Source: Coriaria nepalensis (taxonomy: Eukaryota > Streptophyta > Magnoliopsida > Cucurbitales > Coriariaceae). From it: a stretch of DNA of 64,000 nt. Under the pieces are notes generated by a model, which worked only from the letters and a program-made list of their open reading frames with translations, did no database searches and had not been told where the DNA came from. The stretch is from NCBI GenBank assembly GCA_027186245.1, contig CP114481.1, forward strand, positions 38,657,501 through 38,721,500, written 5' to 3'. Of the stretch, positions 40,619 to 54,477 are shown in pieces; position 1 is the stretch's first letter; every line of letters starts with the position of its first letter. The translations under genes were made by a program, and so were the position numbers.

Positions 40619-42748
40619 AAATGCAAGTTTTGTGCATAACTTGCACATGATCAATGCAAGGAAACTGTGCATTCGTTTAACCTTAAAATCATTTCAATGT
40701 GTCTTTTCAAGTCGATAACTTATTTCAAAGCAAGTCGAAAGAATTCTATTTTTGCACTACAAATGCAAGTTTTAGGCATAACTTGGAAATGATCAATGCA
40801 AGGAAAGTGTGCATTCGTTTATCCTTAAAATCATTTCAATGAGTCATTTCAATTCAATAACTTATTCCAAAGCAAGTCGAACGAATTCTATTTTTGCACT
40901 ACAAACAGAAGTTTTTTGCATAACTTGCAAATGATCAATGCAAGGAAAGTGTCTATTCGTTTAACCTTTAAATCATTTCAATGAGTCATTTCAAGTCAAT
41001 AACTTATTTCAAAGCAAGTCGAACGAATTCTATTTTTGCGCTACAAACATAAGTTTTGTGGATAACTTGCAAGTGATCAATGCAAGGAAAGTGTAGATTC
41101 GTTTAACCTTTAAATATTTTCAATGAGTCATTTCAAGTCAATAACTTATTTCAAAGCAAGTCGAACGAATTCAATTTTTGCACTACAAACGCAAGTTTTG
41201 TGCATAACTTGCAAATGATCAATGCAAGGAAAGTGTGCATTCGTTTAACCTTTAAATCATTTCAATGAGTCATTTCAAGTCAATAACTTATCTCAAAGCA
41301 AGTCGAACGAATTTAATTTTTTCACTACAAACACAAGTTTTGTGCATAACTTCCAAATTGTCATTGCAAGGAAAGTGTGCATTCGTTTAACCTTAAAATC
41401 ATTTCAATGAGTCATTTCAAGTCAATAACTTATTTCAAAGCAAGTCGAACGAATTCTATTTTTGCACTACAAACACAAGTTTTCTGCATAACTTGCAAAT
41501 GATCAATGCAAGGAAAGTGTGCATTCGTTTAGCCTTAAAATCATTTCAATGAGTCATCTCAAGTCAATATCTTATTTCAAAGTAATTCGAACGAGCACTA
41601 TTTTTGCACTACAAATAGAAGTTTTTTGCATAACTTGCAAATGATCAATGCAAGGAAAGTGTACATTCGTTTAACCATTAAATCATTTCAATGAGTCATT
41701 TCAAGTCAATAACTTATTTCAAAGCAAGTCGAACGAATTCTATTCTTGCACTACAAACAGAAGTTTTTTGCATAAGTTGCAAATGATCAATGCAAGAAAA
41801 GTGTCCATTCGTTTAACCTTTAAATCATTTCAATGAGTCATTTTAAGTCAATAACTTATTTCAAAGCAAGTCGAACGAATTCTATTTTTGCGCTACAAAC
41901 ACAAGTTTTGTGCATAACTTGCAAGTGATCAATGCAAGGAAAGTGTACATTCGTTTAACCTTAAAATCATTTCAATGAGTCATTTCAAGTCAATAACTTA
42001 TTTCAAAGCAAGTCGAACGAATTCAATTTTTGCACTAGAAACACAAGTTTTGTGCATAACTTGCAAATGATCAATGCAAGGAAGGTGTGCATTCGTTTAA
42101 CCTTAAAATCATTTCAACGAGTCATTTCAAGTCAATAACTTATTTCAAAGCAAGTCGAACGAATTCAATTTTTTCACTACAAACACAAGTTTTGTGCATA
42201 ACTTCCAATTGATCATTGCAAGGAAAGTGTGCATTTGTTTAACCTTAAAATCATTTCAATGACTCATTTTAAGTCAATAACTTATTTCAAAGCAAGTTGA
42301 ACGAATTCTATTTTTGCCCTACAGACACAAGTTTTCTGCATAACTTGCAAATGATCAATGCAAGGAAAGTATGCATTCGTTTAGCCTTAAAATCATTTCA
42401 ATGAGTCATTTCAAGTCAATATCTTATTTCAAAGTAATTCGACCGAGCACTATTTTTGCACTACAAACAGAAGTTTTTTGCATAACTTGCAGATGATCAA
42501 TGCAAGGAAAGTGTACATTCGTTTAACCTTAAAATCATTTCAATGAGTCATTTTAAGTCAATAACTTATTTCAAAGCAAGTCGAACGAATTCTATTTTTG
42601 CACTACAGACACAAGTTTTCTGCATAACTTGCAAATGATCAATGCAAGGAAAGTGTGCATTCGTTTAGCCTTAAAATCATTTCAATGAGTCATTTCAAGT
42701 CAATATCTTATTTCAAAGTAATTCGAACGAGCACTATTTTTGCACTAC
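40619..42748. repeat. 15-mer higher-order repeat, copy 2 (2130 bp)
   Basis: Second full copy. It follows the unit except for a patch at about 41795-41890, where it reads AGAAAAGTGTCC, GAGTCATTTTAAGTC and CGAACGAATTC instead of the unit's AGGAAAATCTCC, GAGTTATTCTAAGTC and CGAACAAATTC. Apart from AGAAAAG, the patch equals the monomer at about 27598-27690. It also carries a private TTCGACCGAGCAC near 42440. Confidence 0.9.
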
Positions 42749-44878
42749 AAATGCAAGTTTTGTGCATAACTTGCACATGATCAATGCAAGGAAACTGTGC
42801 ATTCGTTTAACCTTAAAATCATTTCAATGTGTCTTTTCAAGTCGATAACTTATTTCAAAGCAAGTCGAAAGAATTCTATTTTTGCACTACAAATGCAAGT
42901 TTTAGGCATAACTTGGAAATGATCAATGCAAGGAAAGTGTGCATTCGTTTATCCTTAAAATCATTTCAATGAGTCATTTCAATTCAATAACTTATTCCAA
43001 AGCAAGTCGAACGAATTCTATTTTTGCACTACAAACAGAAGTTTTTTGCATAACTTGCAAATGATCAATGCAAGGAAAGTGTCTATTCGTTTAACCTTTA
43101 AATCATTTCAATGAGTCATTTCAAGTCAATAACTTATTTCAAAGCAAGTCGAACGAATTCTATTTTTGCGCTACAAACATAAGTTTTGTGGATAACTTGC
43201 AAGTGATCAATGCAAGGAAAGTGTAGATTCGTTTAACCTTTAAATATTTTCAATGAGTCATTTCAAGTCAATAACTTATTTCAAAGCAAGTCGAACGAAT
43301 TCAATTTTTGCACTACAAACGCAAGTTTTGTGCATAATTTGCAAATGATCAATGCAAGGAAAGTGTGCATTCGTTTAACCTTTAAATCATTTCAATGAGT
43401 CATTTCAAGTCAATAACTTATCTCAAAGCAAGTCGAACGAATTTAATTTTTTCACTACAAACACAAGTTTTGTGCATAACTTCCAAATTGTCATTGCAAG
43501 GAAAGTGTGCATTCGTTTAACCTTAAAATCATTTCAATGAGTCATTTCAAGTCAATAACTTATTTCAAAGCAAGTCGAACGAATTCTATTTTTGCACTAC
43601 AAACACAAGTTTTCTGCATAACTTGCAAATGATCAATGCAAGGAAAGTGTGCATTCGTTTAGCCTTAAAATCATTTCAATGAGTCATCTCAAGTCAATAT
43701 CTTATTTCAAAGTAATTCGAACGAGCACTATTTTTGCACTACAAATAGAAGTTTTTTGCATAACTTGCAAATGATCAATGCAAGGAAAGTGTACATTCGT
43801 TTAACCATTAAATCATTTCAATGAGTCATTTCAAGTCAATAACTTATTTCAAAGCAAGTCGAACGAATTCTATTCTTGCACTACAAACAGAAGTTTTTTG
43901 CATAAGTTGCAAATGATCAATGCAAGGAAAATCTCCATTCGTTTAACCTTTAAATCATTTCAATGAGTTATTCTAAGTCAATAACTTATTTCAAAGCAAG
44001 TCGAACAAATTCTATTTTTGCGCTACAAACACAAGTTTTGTGCATAACTTGCAAGTGATCAATGCAAGGAAAGTGTACATTCGTTTAACCTTAAAATCAT
44101 TTCAATGAGTCATTTCAAGTCAATAACTTATTTCAAAGCAAGTCGAACGAATTCAATTTTTGCACTAGAAACACAAGTTTTGTGCATAACTTGCAAATGA
44201 TCAATGCAAGGAAGGTGTGCATTCGTTTAACCTTAAAATCATTTCAACGAGTCATTTCAAGTCAATAACTTATTTCAAAGCAAGTCGAACGAATTCAATT
44301 TTTTCACTACAAACACAAGTTTTGTGCATAACTTCCAATTGATCATTGCAAGGAAAGTGTGCATTTGTTTAACCTTAAAATCAATTCAATGAGTCATTTT
44401 AAGTCAATAACTTATTTCAAAGCAAGTCGAACGAATTCTATTTTTGCCCTACAGACACAAGTTTTCTGCATAACTTGCAAATGATCAATGCAAGGAAAGT
44501 ATGCATTCGTTTAGCCTTAAAATCATTTCAATGAGTCATTTCAAGTCAATATCTTATTTCAAAGTAATTCGAACGAGCACTATTTTTGCACTACAAACAG
44601 AAATTTTTTGCATAACTTGCAGATGATCAATGCAAGGAAAGTGTACATTCGTTTAACCTTAAAATCATTTCAATGAGTCATTTTAAGTCAATAACTTATT
44701 TCAAAGCAAGTCGAACGAATTCTATTTTTGCACTACAGACACAAGTTTTCTGCATAACTTGCAAATGATCAATGCAAGGAAAGTGTGCATTCGTTTAGCC
44801 TTAAAATCATTTCAATGAGTCATTTCAAGTCAATATCTTATTTCAAAGTAATTCGAACGAGCACTATTTTTGCACTAC
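42749..44878. repeat. 15-mer higher-order repeat, copy 3 (2130 bp)
   Basis: Third full copy with the complete marker set, including AGGAAAATCTCC at 43925. Private differences are few: GCATAATTTGC near 43334, AAATCAATTCAATG near 44379 and GAAATTTTTTGC near 44600. The first of these is shared with the 7-mer duplication at 38079, so exchange between units is not strictly neighbour to neighbour. Confidence 0.9.
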
Positions 44879-46966
44879 AAATGCAAGTTTTGTGCATAAC
44901 TTGCACATGATCAATGCAAGGAAACTGTGCATTCGTTTAACCTTAAAATCATTTCAATGTGTCTTTTCAAGTCGATAACTTATTTCAAAGCAGGTCGAAA
45001 GAATTCTATTTTTGCACTACAAATGCAAGTTTTAGGCATAACTTGGAAATGATCAATGCAAGGAAAGTGTGCATTCGTTTATCCTTAAAATCATTTCAAT
45101 GAGTCATTTCAATTCAATAACTTATTCCAAAGCAAGTCGAACGAATTCTATTTTTGCACTACAAACAGAAGTTTTTTGCATAACTTGCAAATGATCAATG
45201 CAAGGAAAGTGTCTATTCGTTTAACCTTTAAATCATTTCAATGAGTCATTTCAAGTCAATAACTTATTTCAAAGCAAGTCGAACGAATTCTATTTTTGCG
45301 CTACAAACATAAGTTTTGTGGATAACTTGCAAGTGATCAATGCAAGGAAAGTGTAGATTCGTTTAACCTTTAAATATTTTCAATGAGTCATTTCAAGTCA
45401 ATAACTTATTTCAAAGCAACTCGAACGAATTCAATTTTTGCACTACAAACGCAAGTTTTGTGCATAACTTGCAAATGATCAATGCAAGGAAAGTGTGCAT
45501 TCGTTTAACCTTTAAATCATTTCAATGAGTCATTTCAAGTCAATAACTTATCTCAAAGCAAGTCGAACGAATTTAATTTTTTCACTACAAACACAAGTTT
45601 TGTGCATAACTTCCAAATTGTCATTGCAAGGAAAGTGTGCATTCGTTTAACCTTAAAATCATTTCAATGAGTCATTTCAAGTCAATAACTTATTTCAAAG
45701 CAAGTCGAACGAATTCTATTTTTGCACTACAAACACAAGTTTTCTGCATAACTTGCAAATGATCAATGCAAGGAAAGTGTGCATTCGTTTAGCCTTAAAA
45801 TCATTTCAATGAGTCATCTCAAGTCAATATCTTATTTCAAAGTAATTCGAACGAGCACTATTTTTGCACTACAAATAGAAGTTTTTTGCATAACTTGCAA
45901 ATGATCAATGCAAGGAAAGTGTACATTCGTTTAACCATTAAATCATTTCAATGAGTCATTTCAAGTCAATAACTTATTTCAAAGCAAGTCGAACGAATTC
46001 TATTCTTGCACTACAAACAGAAGTTTTTTGCATAAGTTGCAAATGATCAATGCAAGGAAAATCTCCATTCGTTTAACCTTTAAATCATTTCAATGAGTTA
46101 TTCTAAGTCAATAACTTATTTCAAAGCAAGTCGAACAAATTCTATTTTTGCGCTACAAACACAAGTTTTGTGCATAACTTGCAAGTGATCAATGCAAGGA
46201 AAGTGTACATTCGTTTAACCTTAAAATCATTTCAATGAGTCATTTCAAGTCAATAACTTATTTCAAAGCAAGTCGAACGAATTCAATTTTTGCACTAGAA
46301 ACACAAGTTTTGTGCATAACTTGCAAATGATCAATGCAAGGAAGGTGTGCATTCGTATAACCTTAAAATCATTTCAACGAGTCATTTCAAGTCAATAACT
46401 TATTTCAAAGCAAGTCGAACGAATTCAATTTTTTCACTACAAGCACAAGTTTTGTGCATAACTTCCAATTGATCATTGCAAGGAAAGTGTGCATTTGTTT
46501 AACCTTAAAATCATTTCAATGAGTCATTTTAAGTCAATAACTTATTTCAAAGCAAGTCGAACGAATTCTATTTTTGCCCTACAGACACAAGTTTTCTGCA
46601 TAACTTGCAAATGATCAATGCAAGGAAAGTATGCATTCGTTTAGCCTTAAAATCATTTCAATGAGTCATTTCAAGTCAATATCTTATTTCAAAGTAATTC
46701 GAACGAGCACTATTTTTGCACTACAAACAGAAGTTTTTTGCATAACTTGCAGATGATCAATGCAAGGAAAGTGTACATTCGTTTAACCTTAAAATCATTT
46801 CAATGAGTCATTTTAAGTCAATAACTTATTTCAAAGCAAGTCGAACGAATTCTATTTTTGCACTACAGACACAAGTTTTCTGCATAACTTGCAAATGATC
46901 AATGCAAGGAAAGTGTGCATTCGTTTAGCCTTAAAATCATTTCAATGAGTCATTTCAAGTCAATAA
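44879..46966. repeat. 15-mer higher-order repeat, partial copy 4
   Basis: Fourth copy, which keeps register to about 46966, a few tens of bases short of a full unit. There the expected EcoRI-negative monomer (TCAATATC and CGAGCAC) is replaced by an EcoRI-positive one followed by CTATTCTTGCACTAC and AGGAAAATCTCC at 47049. That marker is 994 bp after the one at 46055 instead of 2130 bp, so eight monomers were lost at this junction. Confidence 0.87.
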
Positions 46967-48359
46967 CTTATTTCAAAGCAAGTCGAACGAATTCTATTCT
47001 TGCACTACAAACAGAAGTTTTTTGCATAAGTTGCAAATGATCAATGCAAGGAAAATCTCCATTCGTTTAACCTTTAAATCATTTCAATGAGTTATTCTAA
47101 GTCAATAACTTATTTCAAAGCAAGTCGAACGAATTCTCTTTTTGCGCTACAAACACAAGTTTTGTGCATAACTTGCAAGTGATCAATGCAAGGAAAGTGT
47201 ACATTCGTTTAACCTTAAAATCATTTCAATGAGTCATTTCAAGTCAATAACTTATTTCAAAGCAAGTCGAACGAATTCAATTTTTTCACTAGAAACACAA
47301 GTTTTGTGCATAACTTGCAAATGATCAATGCAAGGAAAGTGTGCATTCGTTTAACCTTTAAATCATTTCAATGAGTCATTTACAGTCAATAACTTATTTC
47401 AAAGCAAGTCGAACGAATTCTATTTTTGCACTACAAACACAAGTTTTGTGCATAACTTGCAAGTGATCAATGCAAGGAAAGTGTACATTCGTTTAACCTT
47501 AAAATCATTTCAATGAGTCATTTCAAGTCAATAACTTATTTCAAAGCAAGTCGAACGAATTCTATTTTTGCACTACAAACAGAAGTTTTTTGCATAACTT
47601 GCAAATGATCAATGCAAGGAAAGTGTGCTTTCGTTTAACCTTTAAATCATTTCAATGAGTCATTTCAAGTCAATAACTTATTTCAAAGCATGTCGAACGA
47701 ATTCTATTTTTGCACTACAAACACAAGTTTTGTGCATAACTTGCAAGTGATCAATGCAAGGAAAGTGTACATTCGTTTAACCTTAAAATCATTTCAATGA
47801 GTCATTTCAAGTCAATAACTTATTTCAAAGCAAGTCGAACGAATTCTATTTTTGCACTACAAACAGAAGTTTTTTGCATAACTTGCAAATGATCAATGCA
47901 AGGAAAGTGTGCATTCGTTTAACCTTAAAATCATTTCAATGAGTCATTTCAAGTCAATAACTTATTTCAAGGCAAGTCGAACGAATTCAATTTTTTCACT
48001 ACAAAGACAAGTTTTGTGCATAACTTCCAAATGATCATTGCAAGGAAAGTGTGCATTCGTTTAACCTTAAAATAATTTCAATGACTCATTTCAAGTCAAT
48101 AACTTATTTCAAAGCAAGTCGAACGAATTCTATTTTTGCACTACAAATACAAGTTTTCTACATAACTTGCGATTGATCAATGCAAGGAAAGTGAGCATTC
48201 GTTTAGCCTTAAAATCATTTCAATGAGTCATTTGAAGTCAATATCGTATTTTAAAGTAATTCGAACGAGCACTATTTTTGCACTACAAATGCAAGTTTTG
48301 TGCATAACTTGCACATGATCAATGCAAGGAAACTGTGCATTCGTTTAACCTTAAAATCA

Positions 48360-48380
48360 TTTCAATGTGTCTTCAATAAC
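48360..48380. other. 7-bp deletion in a monomer, first occurrence
   Basis: The sequence reads AATGTGTCTTCAATAAC where other monomers of this type read AATGTGTCTTTTCAAGTCAATAAC in the same place, so seven bases are missing. The short direct repeat TTCAA/GTCAA flanking the lost bases would favour slippage. The same event is at about 51061, 55314 and 59567, spaced 2691, 4253 and 4253 bp, and marks the lineage of the 4253-bp HOR. Confidence 0.9.
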
Positions 48381-48420
48381 TTATTTCAAAGCAAGTCGAA
48401 AGAATTCTATTTTTGCACTA

Positions 48421-49840
48421 CAAACACAAGTTTTGTGCATAACTTCCAAATTGTCATTGCAAGGAAAGTGTGCATTCGTTTAACCTTAAAATCATTTCAA
48501 TGAGTCATTTCAAGTCAATAACTTATTTCAAAGCAAGTCGAACGAATTCTATTTTTGCACTACAAACACAAGTTTTCTGCATAACTTGCAAATGATCAAT
48601 GCAAGGAAAGTGTGCATTCGTTTAGCCTTAAAATCATTTCAATGAGTCATCTCAAGTCAATATCTTATTTCAAAGTAATTCGAACGAGCACTATTTTTGC
48701 ACTACAAACAGAAGTTTTTTGCATAACTTGCAAATGATCAATGCAAGGAAAGTGTACATTCGTTTAACCATTAAATCATTTCAATGAGGCATTTCAAGTC
48801 AATAACTTATTTCAAAGCAAGTCGAACGAATTCTATTCTTGCACTACAAACAGAAGATTTTTGCATAACTTGCAAATGATCAATGCAAGGAAAGTGTGCA
48901 TTCGTTTAACCTTAAAGTCATTTCAATGAGTCATTTCCAGTCAATAACTTACTTCAAAGCAAGTCGAACGAATTCTATTTTTGCACTACAAACACAAGTT
49001 TTGTGCATAACTTGCAAATGATCAATGCGAGGAATGTGTGCATTCGTTTAACCTTTAAATCATTTCAGAGAGTCATTACAAGTCAATAACTTATTTCAAA
49101 GCAAGTCGAACGAATTCTATTTTTGCACTACAAACACAAGTTTTGTGCATAACTTCCAAATTGTCATTGCAAGGAAAGTGTGCGTTCGTTTAACCTTAAA
49201 ATCATTTCAATGAGTCATTTCAAGTCAATAACTTATTTCAAAGCAAGTCGAACGAATTCTATTTTTGCACTACAAACACAAGTTTTCTGCATAACTTGCA
49301 AATGATCAATGCAAGGAAAGTGTGCATTCGTTTAGCCTTAAAATCATTTCAATGAGTCATCTCAAGTCAATATCTTATTTCAAAGTAATTCGAACGAGCA
49401 CTATTTTTGCACTACAAACAGAAGTTTTTTGCATAACTTGCAAATGATCAATGCAAGGAAAGTGTACATTCGTTTAACCATTAAATCATTTCAATGAGGC
49501 ATTTCAAGTCAATAACTTATTTCAAAGCAAGTCGAACGAATTCTATTCTTGCACTACAAACAGAAGATTTTTGCATAACTTGCAAATGATCAATGCAAGG
49601 AAAGTGTCCATTCGTTTAACCTTAAAGTCATTTCAATGAGTCATTTCCAGTCAATAACTTACTTCAAAGCAAGTCGAACGAATTCTATTTTTGCACTACA
49701 AACACAAGTTTTGTGCATAACTTGCAAATGATCAATGCGAGGAATGTGTGCATTCGTTTAACCTTTAAATCATTTCAGAGAGTCATTACAAGTCAATAAC
49801 TTATTTCAAAGCAAGTCGAACGAATTCTATTTTTGCACTA
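48421..49840. repeat. 5-mer tandem duplication (2 x 710 bp)
   Basis: Two adjacent five-monomer copies starting at the CATAACTTCCAAATTGTC monomer. Both contain TTTAGCC, CATCTCAAG, GAGGCATTTCAAG, CAGAAGATTTTTGC and AATGCGAGGAATGTG in order. I noticed two single-base differences: GTGTGCGTTCG near 49180, and GTGTGCATTCG against GTGTCCATTCG near 48896 and 49606. The following 4253-bp HOR has only one copy of these five monomers, so the duplication is local. Confidence 0.87.
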
Positions 49841-50224
49841 CAAACACAAGTTTTGTGCATTACTTGCAAATAATAAATGCAAGGAAAGTGTGCATTCGTT
49901 TAACCTTAAAATCATTTCGATGAGTGATTTCCAGTCAATAACTTATTTCAAAGCAAGTCGAACGAATTCTATTTTTGCACTACAAACACAAGTTTTGTGC
50001 ATAACTTGCAAATGATCAATGCAAGGAAAGTGTGCATTCGTTTAACCTTAAAATCATTTCAATGAGTCATTTCAAGTCAATAACTTATTTCAAAGCAAGT
50101 CGAAAGAATTCTATTGTTGCACTACAAATGCGAGTTTTCGGCATAACTTGCAAATGATCAATGCAAGGAAAGTGTGCATTCGTTTAACCTTTAAATCATT
50201 TCAATGAGTCATTTCAAGTCAATA

Positions 50225-53200
50225 ACTTATTTCAAAGCAAGTCGAACGAATTCTATTTTTGCACTACAAACAGAAGTTTTTTGCATAACTTGCAAATGAT
50301 CAATGCAAGGAAAGTGTGCTTTCGTTTAACCTTTAAATCATTTCAATGAGTCATTTCAAGTCAATAACTTATTTCAAAGCATGTCGAACGAATTCTATTT
50401 TTGCACTACAAACACAAGTTTTGTGCATAACTTGCAAGTGATCAATGCAAGGAAAGTGTACATTCGTTTAACCTTAAAATCATTTCAATGAGTCATTTCA
50501 AGTCAATAACTTATTTCAAAGCAAGTCGAACGAATTCTATTTTTGCACTACAAACAGAAGTTTTTTGCATAACTTGCAAATGATCAATGCAAGGAAAGTG
50601 TGCATTCGTTTAACCTTAAAATCATTTCAATGAGTCATTTCAAGTCAATAACTTATTTCAAGGCAAGTCGAACGAATTCAATTTTTTCACTACAAAGACA
50701 AGTTTTGTGCATAACTTCCAAATGATCATTGCAAGGAAAGTGTGCATTCGTTTAACCTTAAAATAATTTCAATGACTCATTTCAAGTCAATAACTTATTT
50801 CAAAGCAAGTCGAACGAATTCTATTTTTGCACTACAAATACAAGTTTTCTACATAACTTGCGATTGATCAATGCAAGGAAAGTGAGCATTCGTTTAGCCT
50901 TAAAATCATTTCAATGAGTCATTTGAAGTCAATATCGTATTTTAAAGTAATTCGAACGAGCACTATTTTTGCACTACAAATGCAAGTTTTGTGCATAACT
51001 TGCACATGATCAATGCAAGGAAACTGTGCATTCGTTTAACCTTAAAATCATTTCAATGTGTCTTCAATAACTTATTTCAAAGCAAGTCGAAAGAATTCTA
51101 TTTTTGCACTACAAACACAAGTTTTGTGCATAACTTCCAAATTGTCATTGCAAGGAAAGTGTGCATTCGTTTAACCTTAAAATCATTTCAATGAGTCATT
51201 TCAAGTCAATAACTTATTTCAAAGCAAGTCGAACGAATTCTATTTTTGCACTACAAACACAAGTTTTCTGCATAACTTGCAAATGATCAATGCAAGGAAA
51301 GTGTGCATTCGTTTAGCCTTAAAATCATTTCAATGAGTCATCTCAAGTCAATATCTTATTTCAAAGTAATTCGAACGAGCACTATTTTTGCACTACAAAC
51401 AGAAGTTTTTTGCATAACTTGCAAATGATCAATGCAAGGAAAGTGTACATTCGTTTAACCATTAAATCATTTCAATGAGGCATTTCAAGTCAATAACTTA
51501 TTTCAAAGCAAGTCGAACGAATTCTATTCTTGCACTACAAACAGAAGATTTTTGCATAACTTGCAAATGATCAATGCAAGGAAAGTGTCCATTCGTTTAA
51601 CCTTAAAGTCATTTCAATGAGTCATTTCCAGTCAATAACTTACTTCAAAGCAAGTCGAACGAATTCTATTTTTGCACTACAAACACAAGTTTTGTGCATA
51701 ACTTGCAAATGATCAATGCGAGGAATGTGTGCATTCGTTTAACCTTTAAATCATTTCAGAGAGTCATTACAAGTCAATAACTTATTTCAAAGCAAGTCGA
51801 ACGAATTCTATTTTTGCACTACAAACACAAGTTTTGTGCATTACTTGCAAATAATAAATGCAAGGAAAGTGTGCATTCGTTTAACCTTAAAATCATTTCG
51901 ATGAGTGATTTCCAGTCAATAACTTATTTCAGAGCAAGTCGAACGAATTCTATTTTTGCACTACAAACACAAGTTTTGTGCATAACTTGCAAATGATCAA
52001 TGCAAGGAAAGTGTGCATTCGTTTAACCTTAAAATCATTTCAATGAGTCATTTCCAGTCAATAACTTATTTCAAAGCAAGTCGAAAGAATACTATTGTTG
52101 CACTACAAATGCAAGTTTTCGGCATAACTTGCAAATGATCAATGCAAGGAAAGTGTGCATTCGTTTAACCTTTAAATCATTTCAATGAGTCATTTCAAGT
52201 CAATAACTTATTTCAAAGCAAGTCGAACGAATTCTATTTTTGCACTACAAACACAAGTTTTCTGCATAACTTGCAAATGATCAATGCAAGGAAAGTGTGC
52301 ATTTGTTTAGCCTTAAAATCATTTCAATGAGTCATTTCAAGTCAATATCTTATTTCAAAGTAATTCGAACGAGCACTATTTTTGCACTACAAACAGAAGT
52401 TTTTTGCATAACTTGCAAATGATCAATGCAACGAAAGTGTGCATTCGTTTGACCTTAAAATCATTTCAATGAGTCATTTCAAGTCAATAACTTATTTCAA
52501 AGCAAGTCGAACGAATTCTATTTTTGCACTACAACCACAAGTTTTGTGCATAACTTGCAAATGATCAATGCAAGGAAAGTGTGCATTCGTTTAACCTTTA
52601 AATCATTTCAATGAGTCATTTCAAGTCAATAACTTATCTCAAAGCAAGTCGAACGAATTTAATTTTTTCACTACAAACACAAGTTTTGTGCATAACTTCC
52701 AAATTGTCATTGCAAGGAAAGTGTGCATTCGTTTAACCTTAAAATCATTTCAATGAGTCATTTCAAGTCAATAACTTATTTCAAAGCAAGTCGAACGAAT
52801 TCTATTTTTGCACTACAAACACAAGTTTTCTGCATAACTTGCAAATGATCAATGCAAGGAAAGTGTGCATTCGTTTAGCCTTAAAATCATTTCAATGAGT
52901 CATCTCAAGTCAATATCTTATTTCAAAGTAATTCGAACGAGCACTATTTTTGCACTACAAATAGAAGTTTTTTGCATAACTTGCAAATGATCAATGCAAG
53001 GAAAGTGTACATGCGTTTAACCATTAAATCATTTCAATGAGTCATTTCAAGTCAATAACTTATTTCAAAGCAAGTCGAACGAATTCTATTCTTGCACTAC
53101 AAACAGAAGTTTTTTGCATAAGTTGCAAATGATCAATGCAAGGAAAATCTCCATTCGTTTAACCTTTAAATCATTTCAATGAGTTATTCTAAGTCAATAA

Positions 53201-54477
53201 CTTATTTCAAAGCAAGTCGAACAAATTCTATTTTTGCGCTACAAACACAAGTTTTGTGCATAACTTGCAAGTGATCAATGCAAGGAAAGTGTACATTCGT
53301 TTAACCTTAAAATCATTTCAATGAGTCATTTCAAGACAATAACTTATTTCAAAGCAAGTCGAACGAATTCAATTTTTGCACTAGAAACACAACTTTTGTG
53401 CATAACTTGCAAATGATCAATGCAAGGAAGGTGTGCATTCGTTTAACCTTAAAATCATTTCAACGAGTCATTTCAAGTCAATAACTTATTTCAAAGCAAG
53501 TCGAACGAATTCAATTTTTTCACTACAAGCACAAGTTTTGTGCATAACTTCCAATTGATCATTGCAAGGAAAGTGTGCATTTGTTTAACCTTAAAATCAT
53601 TTCAATGAGTCATTTTAAGTCAATAACTTATTTCAAAGCAAGTCGAACGAATTCTATTTTTGCCCTACAGACACAAGTTTTCTGCATAACTTGCAAATGA
53701 TCAATGCAAGGAAAGTATGCATTCGTTTAGCCTTAAAATCATTTCAATGAGTCATTTCAAGTCAATATCTTATTTCAAAGTAATTCGAACGAGCACTATT
53801 TTTGCACTACAAACAGAAGTTTTTTGCATAACTTGCAGATGATCAATGCAAGGAAAGTGTACATTCGTTTAACCTTAAAATCATTTCAATGAGTCATTTT
53901 AAGTCAATAACTTATTTCAAAGCAAGTCGAACGAATTCTATTTTTGCACTACAGACACAAGTTTTCTGCATAACTTGCAAATGATCAATGCAAGGAAAGT
54001 GTGCATTCGTTTAGCCTTAAAATCATTTCAATGAGTCATTTCAAGTCAATAACTTATTTCAAAGCAAGTCGAACGAATTCTATTCTTGCACTACAAACAG
54101 AAGTTTTTTGCATAAGTTGCAAATGATCAATGCAAGGAAAATCTCCATTCGTTTAACCTTTAAATCATTTCAATGAGTTATTCTAAGTCAATAACTTATT
54201 TCAAAGCAAGTCGAACGAATTCTCTTTTTGCACTACAAACACAAGTTTTGTGCATAACTTGCAAGTGATCAATGCAAGGAAAGTGTACATTCGTTTAACC
54301 TTAAAATCATTTCAATGAGTCATTTCAAGTCAATAACTTATTTCAAAGCAAGTCGAACGAATTCTATTTTTGCACTACAAACAGAAGTTTTTTGCATAAC
54401 TTGCAAATGATCAATGCAAGGAAAGTGTGCTTTCGTTTAACCTTTAAATCATTTCAATGAGTCATTTACAGTCAATA
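50225..54477. repeat. 30-mer higher-order repeat, copy 1 (4253 bp)
   Basis: First full copy of a very long unit of 30 monomers minus a 7-bp deletion (30 x 142 - 7 = 4253). Markers recur at 4253 bp: the deletion (51052, 55305, 59558), the AGGAAAATCTCC pair (53141 and 54135; 57394 and 58388) and ACATGCGTTTAACC (about 53009 and 57262). The right part (about 52541-54477) is a copy of the end of the 15-mer HOR at 45455-47391, offset 7086 bp, with its deletion junction. The left part resembles 47.54-49.1 kb. The left edge is approximate. Confidence 0.9.

Larger units (their letters stand above)
46967..50224. repeat. Transition zone with a 5-mer tandem duplication
   Basis: Starts at the eight-monomer deletion junction of the 15-mer HOR. 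A dimer-type stretch (CAAGTGATC and CAGAAGTTTTTTGC monomers) follows at about 47.4-47.9 kb. The part from about 47540 to 49145 matches about 50231-51836 at an offset of 2691 bp. Five monomers at 48421-49130 are repeated at 49131-49840, with GAGGCATTTCAAG near 48786 and 49496 as marker. This zone looks like the prototype of the 4253-bp HOR. Confidence 0.82.
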
